In this document: positions 9,641-18,649 of the stretch, in pieces | Layout: each line of letters starts with the position of its first letter | Numbering within the stretch: position 1 is the first letter of the stretch | Assembly (NCBI GenBank): GCA_963756815.1 | Contig: CAVWPR010000005.1 | Span: 372,001 to 436,000, forward strand | Reading direction: 5' to 3' | DNA: 64,000 bases | Source of the DNA: JAENVU01 sp963756815 | Lineage (GTDB): Bacteria > Actinomycetota > Acidimicrobiia > IMCC26256 > JAENVU01 | Position numbers and translations under genes: made by a program | Notes under the pieces: generated by a model | The model's input: the letters and a program-made list of their open reading frames with translations, nothing else | The model's database searches: none | Told to the model about the DNA's origin: nothing

Positions 9641-11086
9641 ATGGACCTTCTCGTCTGTGACATCGGCACGTCGTCGATCCGAGCCGCGATCGTGCGCGAC
9701 GACGCGACCGTCCGGCACGAGCAGCACCACGTGTTCCTCCCCGACTCCCCCGCGCCGGGGATGGTCGAGTTCGACGCCGCCGCGATGGCCGCAGTGGTGC
9801 TGGAATCGGCCCGCGCCGCGCTCGACGCGCACGGCGGCCCGGTGGCCGCGGTCGGGATCACCAATCAGCGGGGCTCGGCCGTGGTGTGGGACCGCGCCAC
9901 CGGCGTACCGGTGGGTCCGGCGCTGGGGTGGCAGGACCTCCGCACGATCATCAGCTGCCTCACCCATCGCGCTGCTGGGTTCCGGTTCGCGCCGAACACC
10001 GCGGCCACCAAGATCGAGAGCATCCTCGACACGTTCGACCCCGAGCGGACGCGCGACCTGTGCGTCGGCACCGTGGACTCCTGGATCGCGTGGACCCTCA
10101 CCGAGGGCGCGCGCCACGTGACCGACGCGAGCAACGCCGGGATCACGTCGCTCCTCCGCAGCGACGGCTCGCGGTGGCACGGGGACGCCCTGGAGGCGCT
10201 GCGGATCCCGGAGCGGATGCTGCCCACCCTCGTCGACACGAGCGGGATCGTGGGCCCGGCGACCGCGCTGCCGGGGGCGCCGCCGATCGCGGCGCTCGTC
10301 GGCGACCAGCAGGCCTCGCTCGTGGGCCAGGCGTGCGTGACGCCGGGCCCGGCGAAGATCACGTTCGGGACGGGCGGGATGCTCGACCTCGTGGTCGGTC
10401 CCGAGCGGCCGAGGTTCGAGACCCGCGGCGACGGCGGCACCTTCCCGATCGTCACGATGCGCCTCGGTGGCGCCGACACGTGGGGCCTCGAGGCGATCAT
10501 GCTCTCGGCCGGCACCAACGTGGAGTGGCTCCGTGACGACCTGGGCATCCTGCCGTCGGCCGAGGCCAGCCACGACGTCGCGCAGGAGTGCGCCGACACC
10601 GGCGGTGTGATGTACGTCCCTGCGCTGCTCGGCCTCGGCTCGCCGCGATGGGACTACGGCGCGCGCGGCACGCTGCTCGGACTCACGCGCGGCAGCGGCC
10701 GACCCCAGATCGTGCGCGCGGTGCTCGAGGGCGTCGCCGCGCGCGGCGCCGATCTCGTGGAGGCGGCCGAACAGGACGCCGGCCACCCGATCGAGGTCCT
10801 GCGCGTCGACGGCGGGATGTCGCGCAACCCCACGTTCGTCCAGGCCCTCGCGGACACGGCGCAGAAGCCGGTGGAGATCTCACCGGTCTGCGAGGCGACC
10901 ACGCTCGGTGCCGGCTTCCTCGCCGGGCTCGCGGTCGGCGCGTGGTCCGGACTCGACGACCTCGCGGCGACCTGGGCGCCGATCGCTCGCTACGAGCCGG
11001 GTTCGGCGACGGATCGCGACCGCTGGCGGGACGCGGTCGACCGGGCGTCGAAGTGGCTCCCCGAGCTCTCCGCGGTCGACTTCTGA
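9641..11086 (+). CDS. glpK: Glycerol kinase (FGGY family)
   Basis: Phosphorylates glycerol to glycerol-3-phosphate, the substrate of the upstream GlpD. Seen: ATPase-fold start 'DIGTSSIRAAIV' (residues 7-18), 'VAAVGITNQRGSAVVWD', 'GWQDLRT', 'DSWIAWTLT', 'ALVGDQQASLVGQ', 'AKITFGTGGMLDL', and the C-terminal 'RVDGGMSRNPTFVQALAD' adenosine motif. The 481 residues are slightly short for GlpK (about 500). No transporter (glpF) is adjacent. It starts 17 bases after the AGPS-like gene and is probably cotranscribed. Another FGGY polyol kinase is possible, but the context favours glycerol. Confidence 0.87.
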   Translation: MDLLVCDIGTSSIRAAIVRDDATVRHEQHHVFLPDSPAPGMVEFDAAAMAAVVLESARAALDAHGGPVAAVGITNQRGSAVVWDRATGVPVGPALGWQDLRTIISCLTHRAAGFRFAPNTAATKIESILDTFDPERTRDLCVGTVDSWIAWTLTEGARHVTDASNAGITSLLRSDGSRWHGDALEALRIPERMLPTLVDTSGIVGPATALPGAPPIAALVGDQQASLVGQACVTPGPAKITFGTGGMLDLVVGPERPRFETRGDGGTFPIVTMRLGGADTWGLEAIMLSAGTNVEWLRDDLGILPSAEASHDVAQECADTGGVMYVPALLGLGSPRWDYGARGTLLGLTRGSGRPQIVRAVLEGVAARGADLVEAAEQDAGHPIEVLRVDGGMSRNPTFVQALADTAQKPVEISPVCEATTLGAGFLAGLAVGAWSGLDDLAATWAPIARYEPGSATDRDRWRDAVDRASKWLPELSAVDF

Positions 11087-11108
11087 TCCGCGTCCGCGGC
11101 GCGGCGAC

Positions 11109-11537
11109 TCAACCGATCGTGAACACGCCGCGCCCGTTGACGGGAATGCGCAGCTTGTCCACGAGGACCACGCCGTGGACGTGCTCGGGGGCTTCCCACT
11201 CCAGGTCGTAGCCGACCGCGACCCGGTCGCCGATCGTCTCGCCCGGATCCTCGACCCGCAGCCCGAACGCCTCGAGACCGAAGCTCCAGTGCTCCCCGTC
11301 GGTCTCGCAGATCATCTGGGTCCACAGTCCGTCGGTCCGGAGCTCGAGCAACCGTCCACGCGGTCGGGGCACGGCGTCGTCGTGCACGATCACGAACCCC
11401 GGTCCCAGCTTCGGCCCGGACAGCTCGGCGTGGTACCGCACCGGGCCCGCCTCGGGGACGTCGAGCTCCACGAGCAGCTGGAGGTCGTCGGCGGCGAGGT
11501 CCAGCCGGTGCCGCAACGCCTCGATGTCATCCGTCAC
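11109..11537 (-). CDS. Conserved hypothetical protein, 142 residues
   Basis: Not assigned to a named family. It is an acidic soluble protein without signal peptide or membrane segment. 'GDRVAVGYDLEWEAPEHVHG' and 'RIPVNGRGVFTIG' suggest beta-rich structure, and 'LWTQMICETDGEHWSFGLEA' holds most of its aromatic residues. It is convergent with glpK and divergent from the hydrolase at 11579, so it is its own unit. Codon use matches its neighbours (strong third-position G/C), which supports real coding. Confidence 0.65.
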   Translation of the reverse strand: MTDDIEALRHRLDLAADDLQLLVELDVPEAGPVRYHAELSGPKLGPGFVIVHDDAVPRPRGRLLELRTDGLWTQMICETDGEHWSFGLEAFGLRVEDPGETIGDRVAVGYDLEWEAPEHVHGVVLVDKLRIPVNGRGVFTIG

Positions 11538-11578
11538 GGGGTGGATCGTAGACAGCGACGACCTGGCAGGATCGCACC

Positions 11579-12640
11579 GTGCACGAGCGCTGGTTCGACG
11601 CCGACGGACGCTGGGTCCACACCGCCGACTGGGAGCCCGCCCGGGTTCGCACCGGCGCGGTCCCCGTCCTCCTCGTGCACGGACTCGGCGCCAGCACGCT
11701 GAGCTGGGAGCCTGTCGGCGCCGCCCTGGCCGACCGGCTCGGGACGCGGGTGACCGCGCTGGACCTCCCGGGCTTCGGACGCAGCCGCGCCCGGCAGCCG
11801 GCGACGATGTCGTCCCACCGGGCGGCGGTCACCGCCCTCCTCCGCACGCGCGGCGCGGCGATCGTGATGGGCAACTCGATGGGCGGGGCGACTGCCGTCG
11901 GCGTCGCCGCCCGCCACCCGGAGCTCGTGCACACGCTCGTGCTGGTGAACGCGGCGTTCCCTCGTCCCGGCGCGAACCTCGACCAGCTCGCGCGCACGGC
12001 GCGCTACGCCGCGCTCACCCTTCCCGCGGTCGCGGCACCCATCGTGCGGGCTCGCGCGCAACGGCTCGGTCCCGAGCGGCTCGTCGACACCACGCTCGGG
12101 CTCGTGTACGCCGAGCCGGATCGCATCGACCCCGCACTGCGTGAGCGACTCGTGGCCCTCGCGGTCGAGCGGCGCGCCTACCCCGAAGCGGCGCGGGCCT
12201 ACACCGAGAGCGGCGCATCGCTGTTCCGGTACGTCACGTCCGGGATGCGGAGCGACCTCGACGCCGTCCGCGCGCCGACCCTCGTGCTGCACGGACGACG
12301 GGACCGCCTCGTCCCCGTCTCCTTCGCCCGGGCGGTCGCGGCGCGGCGACCGGACTGGCGCTACGTCGAGCTGGCCGACTGCGGCCACGCGCCACAGCTC
12401 GAGCTCCCGACGCGCTTCGTGGACGTCGTCACCGGCTGGGCCGACCGCGAGCTTCCAGATCGAGCAGCGCGCGCTCGAGCGCGACGCCCTGCGCACCACC
12501 GCCGTAGCCGCCGATCCCGCCCGCCGCGACCACGCGGTGACACGGCACGAGGAAGGGCACCGGGTTCCGTGACATCGCGGTGCCCACCGCGCGCGCGGCG
12601 CCGGGCCGGCCGGCGAGCTCGGCCAGCTCGCCGTAGGTGA
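11579..12640 (+). CDS. Alpha/beta hydrolase; 3' end uncertain
   Basis: Seen: 'VLLVHGLGASTLSWEP' oxyanion region, nucleophile elbow 'IVMGNSMGGATAVG' (Ser in G-N-S-M-G), 'PTLVLHGRRDRLVPVSFARA' with the acid, and 'VELADCGHAPQLELP' with the catalytic His. This is a complete Ser-Asp-His hydrolase by about residue 285. Beyond about 12455 the frame reads arginine-rich nonsense antisense to ogt and runs to 12640, overlapping it by about 210 bases. The true stop is therefore probably near 12450-12470, lost to an indel. Start is GTG 11579. Substrate unknown (ester, epoxide or haloalkane-type). Confidence 0.85.
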   Translation: MHERWFDADGRWVHTADWEPARVRTGAVPVLLVHGLGASTLSWEPVGAALADRLGTRVTALDLPGFGRSRARQPATMSSHRAAVTALLRTRGAAIVMGNSMGGATAVGVAARHPELVHTLVLVNAAFPRPGANLDQLARTARYAALTLPAVAAPIVRARAQRLGPERLVDTTLGLVYAEPDRIDPALRERLVALAVERRAYPEAARAYTESGASLFRYVTSGMRSDLDAVRAPTLVLHGRRDRLVPVSFARAVAARRPDWRYVELADCGHAPQLELPTRFVDVVTGWADRELPDRAARARARRPAHHRRSRRSRPPRPRGDTARGRAPGSVTSRCPPRARRRAGRRARPARRR

Positions 12641-12947
12641 TCGTCTCGCCGTACGGCACCTCGTCGCGCAACGTCGTGAGCACGTGGCGCTGGAGATCGG
12701 AGAGCTCCGAGACCTCGAGGTCGACCACGAGATCGAACTCGGTCCGCCGGCCCGCGAAGTACTCGTCGAGCTGACGCGCCACCCGCGCCGCCACCGCCGA
12801 CTTCGCGGCCCTCGTCCCCCGCTTCGGTGTTGCAGGACCCGCAAAGTCGGGCTGGGGCATCGAGACGTGCTCGACGCCGTGCGGGCCGACCTCGACGCGG
12901 ATCACGCCGAACGGCGTCGGCTGGCGCCAGGCGGTCGACCCGGTCAT
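12429..12947 (-). CDS. ogt: Methylated-DNA--protein-cysteine methyltransferase
   Basis: Repairs O6-alkylguanine by moving the alkyl group to its own Cys in a one-shot reaction. Seen: 'VPYGETITYGELAELAGRP' (helix-turn-helix), the asparagine hinge region 'VGTAMSRNPVPFLVPCHRVV' with acceptor Cys at residue 136 in PCHRV, and 'GGIGGYGGG' after it. At 172 residues the length is normal for the stand-alone enzyme. The 5' end abuts mdh, which is also leftward with its stop at 12970. Confidence 0.93.
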   Translation of the reverse strand: MTGSTAWRQPTPFGVIRVEVGPHGVEHVSMPQPDFAGPATPKRGTRAAKSAVAARVARQLDEYFAGRRTEFDLVVDLEVSELSDLQRHVLTTLRDEVPYGETITYGELAELAGRPGAARAVGTAMSRNPVPFLVPCHRVVAAGGIGGYGGGAQGVALERALLDLEARGRPSR

Positions 12948-12969
12948 GCGTCCGTCCGCCGTCCGCCGC

Positions 12970-13962
<993 letters not shown>

Positions 13963-14019
13963 GAACCGGAATCTAGTGAGACGGTCTCCGCGACGGGGAT
14001 CCGGGCGCGGGGCCGTTGC

Positions 14020-14950
14020 TCACGCGTCGCGCCGCAGCGTCCAGAGGATCGCGACGCCGGCGAGCCCGAGCGCGAGCACCATCAGGATCACGAACTCGAT
14101 CCACTGGAGCTGCCAGTACTGGCTCGCCGGGTGGAAGTGCACGACGTCGCGGTACCCGAGCCGCCCGAGGCACCGGGCGACGTCCCGCGTCCCGGCGACG
14201 CTGCACGCGCGCGGCACCGGAACCCGACCCTCCGAGAAGGTCTGTCCGTGGGGTCCGACGAGGGTGGTGCTCACCGACCACGAGCCAAAGGGCAGGGCGG
14301 CGTCGGTCATCGGCGCGACGCGCCGCGTCGCCTCCGGCAGGAGCGCGGGGCGCAGGTAGACGCCCATCGCGAACCGGACGGCGACGTAGATCGCGACGGT
14401 CGTGACCAGTGCCGGCAGCACCCGCCGAAGGACGCTGCCGATCGCGAGGCCGAGCGCGATGCCGAACACGGCGCAGGCGACGGGCACGACGTTCTGCGTC
14501 TCGAACTGCGCCCCCTGGAACCGGTTGCCGTCCAGCGAGTTGGGTGTCCCCGACCACCACGTGACCAGCGCACTCACCGCGACGCCGAGGAACAGCGCGG
14601 CGGCGAGCGCGGCGCCCACCTTCGCCACGACCCAGCGCCGACGCGTGACGCTCTGCGTCCAGACGAGGACGTTCGTGTGCGCCTCGGTCTCGCGCGCGAG
14701 CAGCGTCGCGCCGAAGCCGGCGAGCAGGACCGGCACCACGATCGTCAGGTGGACCGTGTCGATGATCGCGCCGTACCCCTGGAACAGCCGGCCCGTGGTG
14801 ACGCAACGGCCGTCGGCGCAGGAGCCCGCACGCGCGTAGACGTCGGCCATGTGGACGCCGGTCACCACCACCGCGACGGCGAACAGCGCCGAGCGCGACC
14901 GCGGTGGCGATGACGAACGACCGGTGTTGGCGCAGCAGGAGCCACGTCAT
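14020..14950 (-). CDS. ABC transporter permease, apparent frameshift near 14886
   Basis: Membrane subunit of the GntR-ATPase-permease operon. The start ATG (14948-14950) overlaps the ATPase stop. The first 20 residues 'MTWLLLRQHRSFVIATAVAL' are in one frame; one extra base near 14886 moves to the frame carrying 'VVVTGVHMADVYA' onward. About six hydrophobic segments are visible, for example 'TIVVPVLLAGFGATLLA', 'ALFLGVAVSALVTWW', 'VACAVFGIALGLAIGSVL' and 'FVILMVLALGLAGVAILW'. A hydrophilic extracellular loop with two Cys lies before the last segment. It resembles ABC-2-type permeases driven by YtrA operons. Substrate unknown. Confidence 0.8.
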
Positions 14951-15838
14951 CGCACCAGCTCCACCGGACGCGTGCCGGCGCCGGCGCGCCGGCCCAGGTA
15001 GGCGAGCACGATGTCCTCGAGGCCCACCTCGTGCACCGACCACGCCGGGTCCGTCACGGGTCCGACCTCGCGACACAGCGCGGAGACCTCGCGCGTCGTC
15101 TCGGACCGACGCGACGACGTGCTGCGTCCGCTCCAGCGCCCGCTCCTGGTCGGCCGGGACCACGATCCGCCGGTGAGCCTCCACGATGTCCTCGATCGCG
15201 TCGCACAGCACGAGCTGTGACCGGTCGAGCAGGACGAGGTGGTCGCACACCCGCTCGATGTCGGGCAGCAGGTGGCTCGAGAGCACGACGGTCATGCCGT
15301 GGTCCGCGACGGCAACCGCGAGCGACGACATGAACTCGTGGCGCGCGTACGGGTCGAGGGACGCGAGTGGTTCGTCGAGCAACAGCACCTGTGGCCGCTT
15401 CGCCAGTGCGAGCGCGAGCCCGAGCTGGGCGCGCATCCCGCCCGACAGCGCGCCGACCCGCCGGTCGAGGGGGATGTCCAGGCCCGTGAGCCGGTCGCGC
15501 GCCAGGGCGTCGTCCCAGCGGGAGTTCAGGTGCGCGCCGAGCCGGAGATGGTCCTCGGCGGTCCAGCGGCGGTACAGCGGTACCTCCTGCGCGAGGAAGC
15601 CGATCCCGGCGAGGAAGTCCGCGTCGTCGGCCGGTCGGCGACCGGCGACCACCGCCTCGCCCGCGCTCGGCGTGCTCAACCCGGCGAGCATCCGGAGCAA
15701 GGTGGTCTTCCCTGCGCCGTTGCCACCGACGAGACCGCACACCCGGCCCGTCGGGACCGCCAGGCTGCAATCTCGCAACGCCCACGTGGCGCCGAAGCGC
15801 TTGCCCAGCCCGGTGGTGACGATCGCGGGCGCCGTCAT
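14947..15838 (-). CDS. ABC transporter ATP-binding subunit, apparent frameshift near 15105
   Basis: Energises the adjacent permease. Seen: Walker A 'GLVGGNGAGKTTLLRMLAG', Q-loop 'GFLAQEVPLY', signature 'GALSGGMRAQLGLALA', Walker B 'VLLLDEPLASLDPYARHEF' and switch His in 'TVVLSSHLLPDIERV'. Near 15105 one extra base breaks the frame; the restored C-terminus ('VGLEDIVLAYLGRR') ends at 14947, exactly overlapping the permease ATG. The start overlaps the GntR gene in the same ATGA manner. Export is likely for this group, but the substrate is unknown. Confidence 0.88.
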
Positions 15839-16232
15839 GCGGTCGCCTCGCCCGCACGTCGTCGACGTGCAGCTCGGACCGGACCAGCGCCTCGATGGCA
15901 CGATCGTCGAAGCCGTCGGCGCGCGCCTTCTCGATCCACCGGGCGAGCGAGCGGCGGACGCGCGCGACCGCCGCCGGGTCCGGACCCACCGGCCGCCGCA
16001 GCACGAACGTCCCCGCGCCCGGACGGCCCTCGACCAGGCCCTCGTGCTCGAGCTCCCGATAGGCCTTGAAGACGGTGTTGGGGTTCACCGCGAGCCGACC
16101 CACCACCTCCCGGACGGTCGGGAGCTGGTCGCCCGGCGCGAGCCGCCCCGCCAGCAGCGCCTCGCGCACCTGCTCGGCCAGCTGGCGGTACGGCGGCACG
16201 CCCGACTTCGGATCGAGCCGAAGGACGATCAT
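15835..16232 (-). CDS. GntR-family (YtrA type) transcriptional repressor, apparent indel near 3' end
   Basis: About 132 residues: an N-terminal winged helix ('PPYRQLAEQVREALLAGRLA', 'QLPTVREVVGRLAVNPNTVF' and the wing 'GLVEGRPGAGTFVL') followed by only a short helical tail, the layout of the YtrA subfamily. YtrA regulators commonly govern the ABC genes beside them and bind a palindrome at their own promoter; both are present here. One base is apparently missing near 15850; restoring it gives a stop overlapping the ATPase ATG. The effector is unknown; cell-wall stress and antibiotics are typical for the group. Confidence 0.85.
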
Positions 16233-16254
16233 CGGACCCCCACGGGTGAAACCG

Positions 16255-16282
16255 TCAAATAACTAGGCATCTAGTTATTTGA
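16255..16282. promoter_or_regulatory. Perfect palindromic operator for the GntR/ABC operon
   Basis: TCAAATAACTAG (16255-16266), four bases, then CTAGTTATTTGA (16271-16282): perfect 12-base arms. The element is strikingly AT-rich in a 70% GC region and its centre lies about 36 bases upstream of the gntR ATG. Size, symmetry and position fit a dimeric YtrA-type GntR operator that overlaps the promoter. A purine-rich ribosome site lies just before the ATG. Confidence 0.8.
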
Positions 16283-16321
16283 TCACGCCGCGCCGCGTCG
16301 GCGCAAGGGCCCCGGCACCCG

Positions 16322-16678
16322 TCAGCCGGCGTCCTCCTCCGGCGCGACCTCGAGGAGCAGCTCGCGGGCCTCGGTGAGCTCGGCGATGCGCTCGGCCGCG
16401 CCCTCGGTGTCGCCGCCGTGATCCGGATGGGCGACCCGCAGCAGACGGCGGAAGCGCCGCTGCACCTCGCGACGGTCGACCGCCCGGCCCGCCCCGATGC
16501 CGAAGACCTCCATCGCCCACCGCCGCTCGGCCGGCACGCCCACCCACGTGCCGGTGTCGGTCGCGCTGAACGCGTTCTCGACCGGGCCGACGCCGGCACG
16601 CGGCGGCCGGAGGATCGGGATCCCGGCCAGGAGGCGGCGCACGACGAACGGCTCCGGGATCGTGCCCGGCTGGCTCAC
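16322..16678 (-). CDS. J-domain-like protein
   Basis: 118 residues. The C-terminal half has 'VQRRFRRLLRVAHPDHGGDT' with the HPD tripeptide of J domains, which stimulate Hsp70 ATPase, followed by an Ala/Glu-rich helix. The N-terminal half (residues 1-60) is not recognisable as DnaJ; it contains 'LLAGIPILRPPRAGVGPVEN' and 'WAMEVFGIG'. There is no Gly/Phe or zinc region and no dnaK nearby. Start ATG overlaps the previous stop (16675-16678), so it is cotranscribed with the next upstream gene. Specialised co-chaperone or J-like adaptor. Confidence 0.75.
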   Translation of the reverse strand: MSQPGTIPEPFVVRRLLAGIPILRPPRAGVGPVENAFSATDTGTWVGVPAERRWAMEVFGIGAGRAVDRREVQRRFRRLLRVAHPDHGGDTEGAAERIAELTEARELLLEVAPEEDAG

Positions 16679-17100
16679 GGCCGCCTCGACCCGCGGACGG
16701 CCTTCCGGCGCACGCTCGATCCCATGGAGCCGGCGGCGAGGATCGCGCCGAGCACCTGCGGCACCGCGGCACCGTGCACGTCGAGCTCCACGATGAGCGC
16801 CCCGTCCTCCTCGAGCAGCCGGTGGCGTGACCGATCGAGGCCGTGGAGATCGGTCTGGAGCCGGTGCCGCAGGGCGATGCGCGGCACGGTGATGCCGTGG
16901 CGCGTGATGTCGAACAGCAGACGCGGCAGCTCGTCGCGCTGGTCGTCGTCGAGCGCGCCCGCGTGCTCGGCCACCACTGCTGCGAGCAGCCCGGCGCCGT
17001 GCGCGGCGCCGGTCATCGGCAGGTACTGCTCACCGAGCGCGACGCGACGCGTCGGCATGTGCCGTCGGGTGTGGTGCACGGTGAGCTCGGCGAGGATCAA
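16675..17100 (-). CDS. Conserved hypothetical protein, translationally coupled to J-domain gene
   Basis: 141 residues, no recognised domain. 'MILAELTVHHTRRHMPTRRV' begins like proteins with an N-terminal beta strand. 'DQRDELPRLLFDITRHGITV' and 'RIALRHRLQTDLHGLDRSRH' form an amphipathic central part, and 'ALIVELDVHGAAVPQVLGAI' sits near the end. It is rich in His. The four-base overlap with the J-domain gene suggests the two proteins are made in fixed ratio and may act together. No signal peptide or membrane segment. Confidence 0.65.
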   Translation of the reverse strand: MILAELTVHHTRRHMPTRRVALGEQYLPMTGAAHGAGLLAAVVAEHAGALDDDQRDELPRLLFDITRHGITVPRIALRHRLQTDLHGLDRSRHRLLEEDGALIVELDVHGAAVPQVLGAILAAGSMGSSVRRKAVRGSRRP

Positions 17101-17196
17101 GGTCGGGGCTCCTCCGCCCTGGGGTTCGTTGGTCGCAACGTCGCCGGATGCCAGGGAGGTCCCGCCGGACGACGTGCACCCGTCACATCGTGCGGG

Positions 17197-18395
17197 TCAG
17201 AGCCGGTCGACGATGGCCTGGGCGAACTCGGAGCACTTGACCTCGGTGGCGCCGTCCATCTGCCGGGCGAAGTCGTAGGTCACGACCTTGTCGCCGATGG
17301 TGGCCTCGAGCGCCCGCACGATGTCGTCGGCCGCGTCCTGCCAGCCGAGGTGCTCGAACATCATCACCCCGCTCAACAGCACCGAACCCGGGTTCACCTT
17401 GTCCTGGCCCGCGTACTTCGGCGCGGTGCCGTGGGTCGCCTCGAAGATCCCGTGGCCGGTGACGTAGTTGATGTTGCCGCCCGGCGCGATGCCGATGCCG
17501 CCGACCTGCGCCGCGAGCGCGTCGCTCAGGTAGTCGCCGTTCAGGTTCGTGGTCGCGATGACGTCGAACTCGTCGGGACGCGTCAGCACCTGCTGCAACG
17601 TGATGTCGGCGATCGCGTCCTTCACGAGGATCTTGTCGCCGGGCTTGCCGTCGCAGTCGTCCCATCCGACCGCGACGTCGCTGAACTCCTCACGCGTGAG
17701 CTCGTAGCCCCAGTTGCGGAACGCGCCCTCGGTGAACTTCTGGATGTTCCCCTTGTGCACGAGCGTGACGGACTTGCGGCCCCGCTTCACCGCGTACTCG
17801 ATCGAGGCGCGGATGAGCCGCTTCGATCCCGGTCTCCGAGATCGGCTTGATGCCCACACCGGAGTCGGGGCGGATGTCCCATCCCATCTCCGACTGCAGC
17901 AGGTCGATCAGGCGCTTCGCCTCCGGCGTCCCCTCCTCCACCTCGAGCCCCGCGTAGATGTCCTCGGTGTTCTCGCGGAAGATCACCATGTCGACCTTCT
18001 CGGGGTGCTTCACCGGCGACGGCACGCCCGTGAACCAACGCACCGGGCGCAGGCACACGTAGAGGTCGAGGATCTGGCGCAGGGCGACGTTCAGGGACCG
18101 GATCCCGCCGCCGACCGGCGTGGTGAGCGGACCCTTGATCCCGATGAGGTACTCGCGGAACGCGGTGACCGTGTCCTCCGGGAGCCAGTCGCCGGTCTCG
18201 TCGAACGCCTTCTGCCCGGCGAGGACCTCCATCCACGAGATCCGTCTTGCCGTGCTTCGCGGCGGCCGCGTCCATCACGAGCCGTGCGGCGGGCCAGATG
18301 TCGACGCCGGTGCCGTCGCCCTCGATGAACGGGATGATCGGCTCGTCGGGTACGGCGAGCGTGCCGGCGGCGTCCTGGGTGATCTTCTCGGGCAT
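17197..18395 (-). CDS. icd: Isocitrate dehydrogenase (NADP type), two apparent frameshifts
   Basis: Oxidative decarboxylation of isocitrate to 2-oxoglutarate. Three frame pieces make one protein of about 399 residues. Piece 1 is 'IPFIEGDGTGVDIWPAARLV'. Piece 2, from about 18235, has 'MEVLAGQKAFD', 'IGIKGPLTTPVGGGIRSLNV' with the phosphorylatable Ser region, and 'DMVIFRENTEDIYAGLE'. Piece 3, from about 17826, has 'YAVKRGRKSVTLVHKGNI', 'DVIATTNLNGDYLSDALAA' and 'FEATHGTAPKYAGQDKVNPG'. Each break is one extra base in a G run. Start ATG at 18393-18395 has GAGG upstream; an ATG two codons earlier is possible. Confidence 0.9.
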
Positions 18396-18451
18396 CGTCA
18401 TCCTCGTGTCGGCGTTCGGGGGTCGTTGTCGGGGATCGGGACCGTCGGAGC

Positions 18452-18649
18452 TCAGGCCGTGAGCGCCACCACGACCAGCGTGATCGCGAACACGACCGCG
18501 ATCGCGCCGGCCATGAGCCACAGCGTCGCACCCGCGAAGGGGTTCGGGCGATCCGGGCCGTACTCGGCGGTCATGCCGCACGACGGGCAGCGGGCGTCCG
18601 GCGCCTTCGGCAAGGCACACAACGGGCACGGAACTGCCACATCGGTCAT
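18452..18649 (-). CDS. Small zinc-ribbon membrane protein, 65 residues
   Basis: Two CxxC pairs ('CPLCALPKAPDARCPSCG') form a rubredoxin-like zinc ribbon at residues about 8-25. A short linker and one C-terminal transmembrane helix ('LWLMAGAIAVVFAITLVVVA') follow. Its ATG overlaps the folD stop (18646-18649), so translation is coupled to folD, and icd follows 56 bases later. Soluble zinc-ribbon-plus-anchor proteins are widespread and mostly uncharacterised; no role can be named. Confidence 0.75.
   Translation of the reverse strand: MTDVAVPCPLCALPKAPDARCPSCGMTAEYGPDRPNPFAGATLWLMAGAIAVVFAITLVVVALTA

Noticed and set aside
17197..18395. icd as a pseudogene
   Set aside because: All active-site motifs are intact in three pieces separated by single extra G bases, and the same defect type occurs in essential genes across the window; error is likelier than decay.
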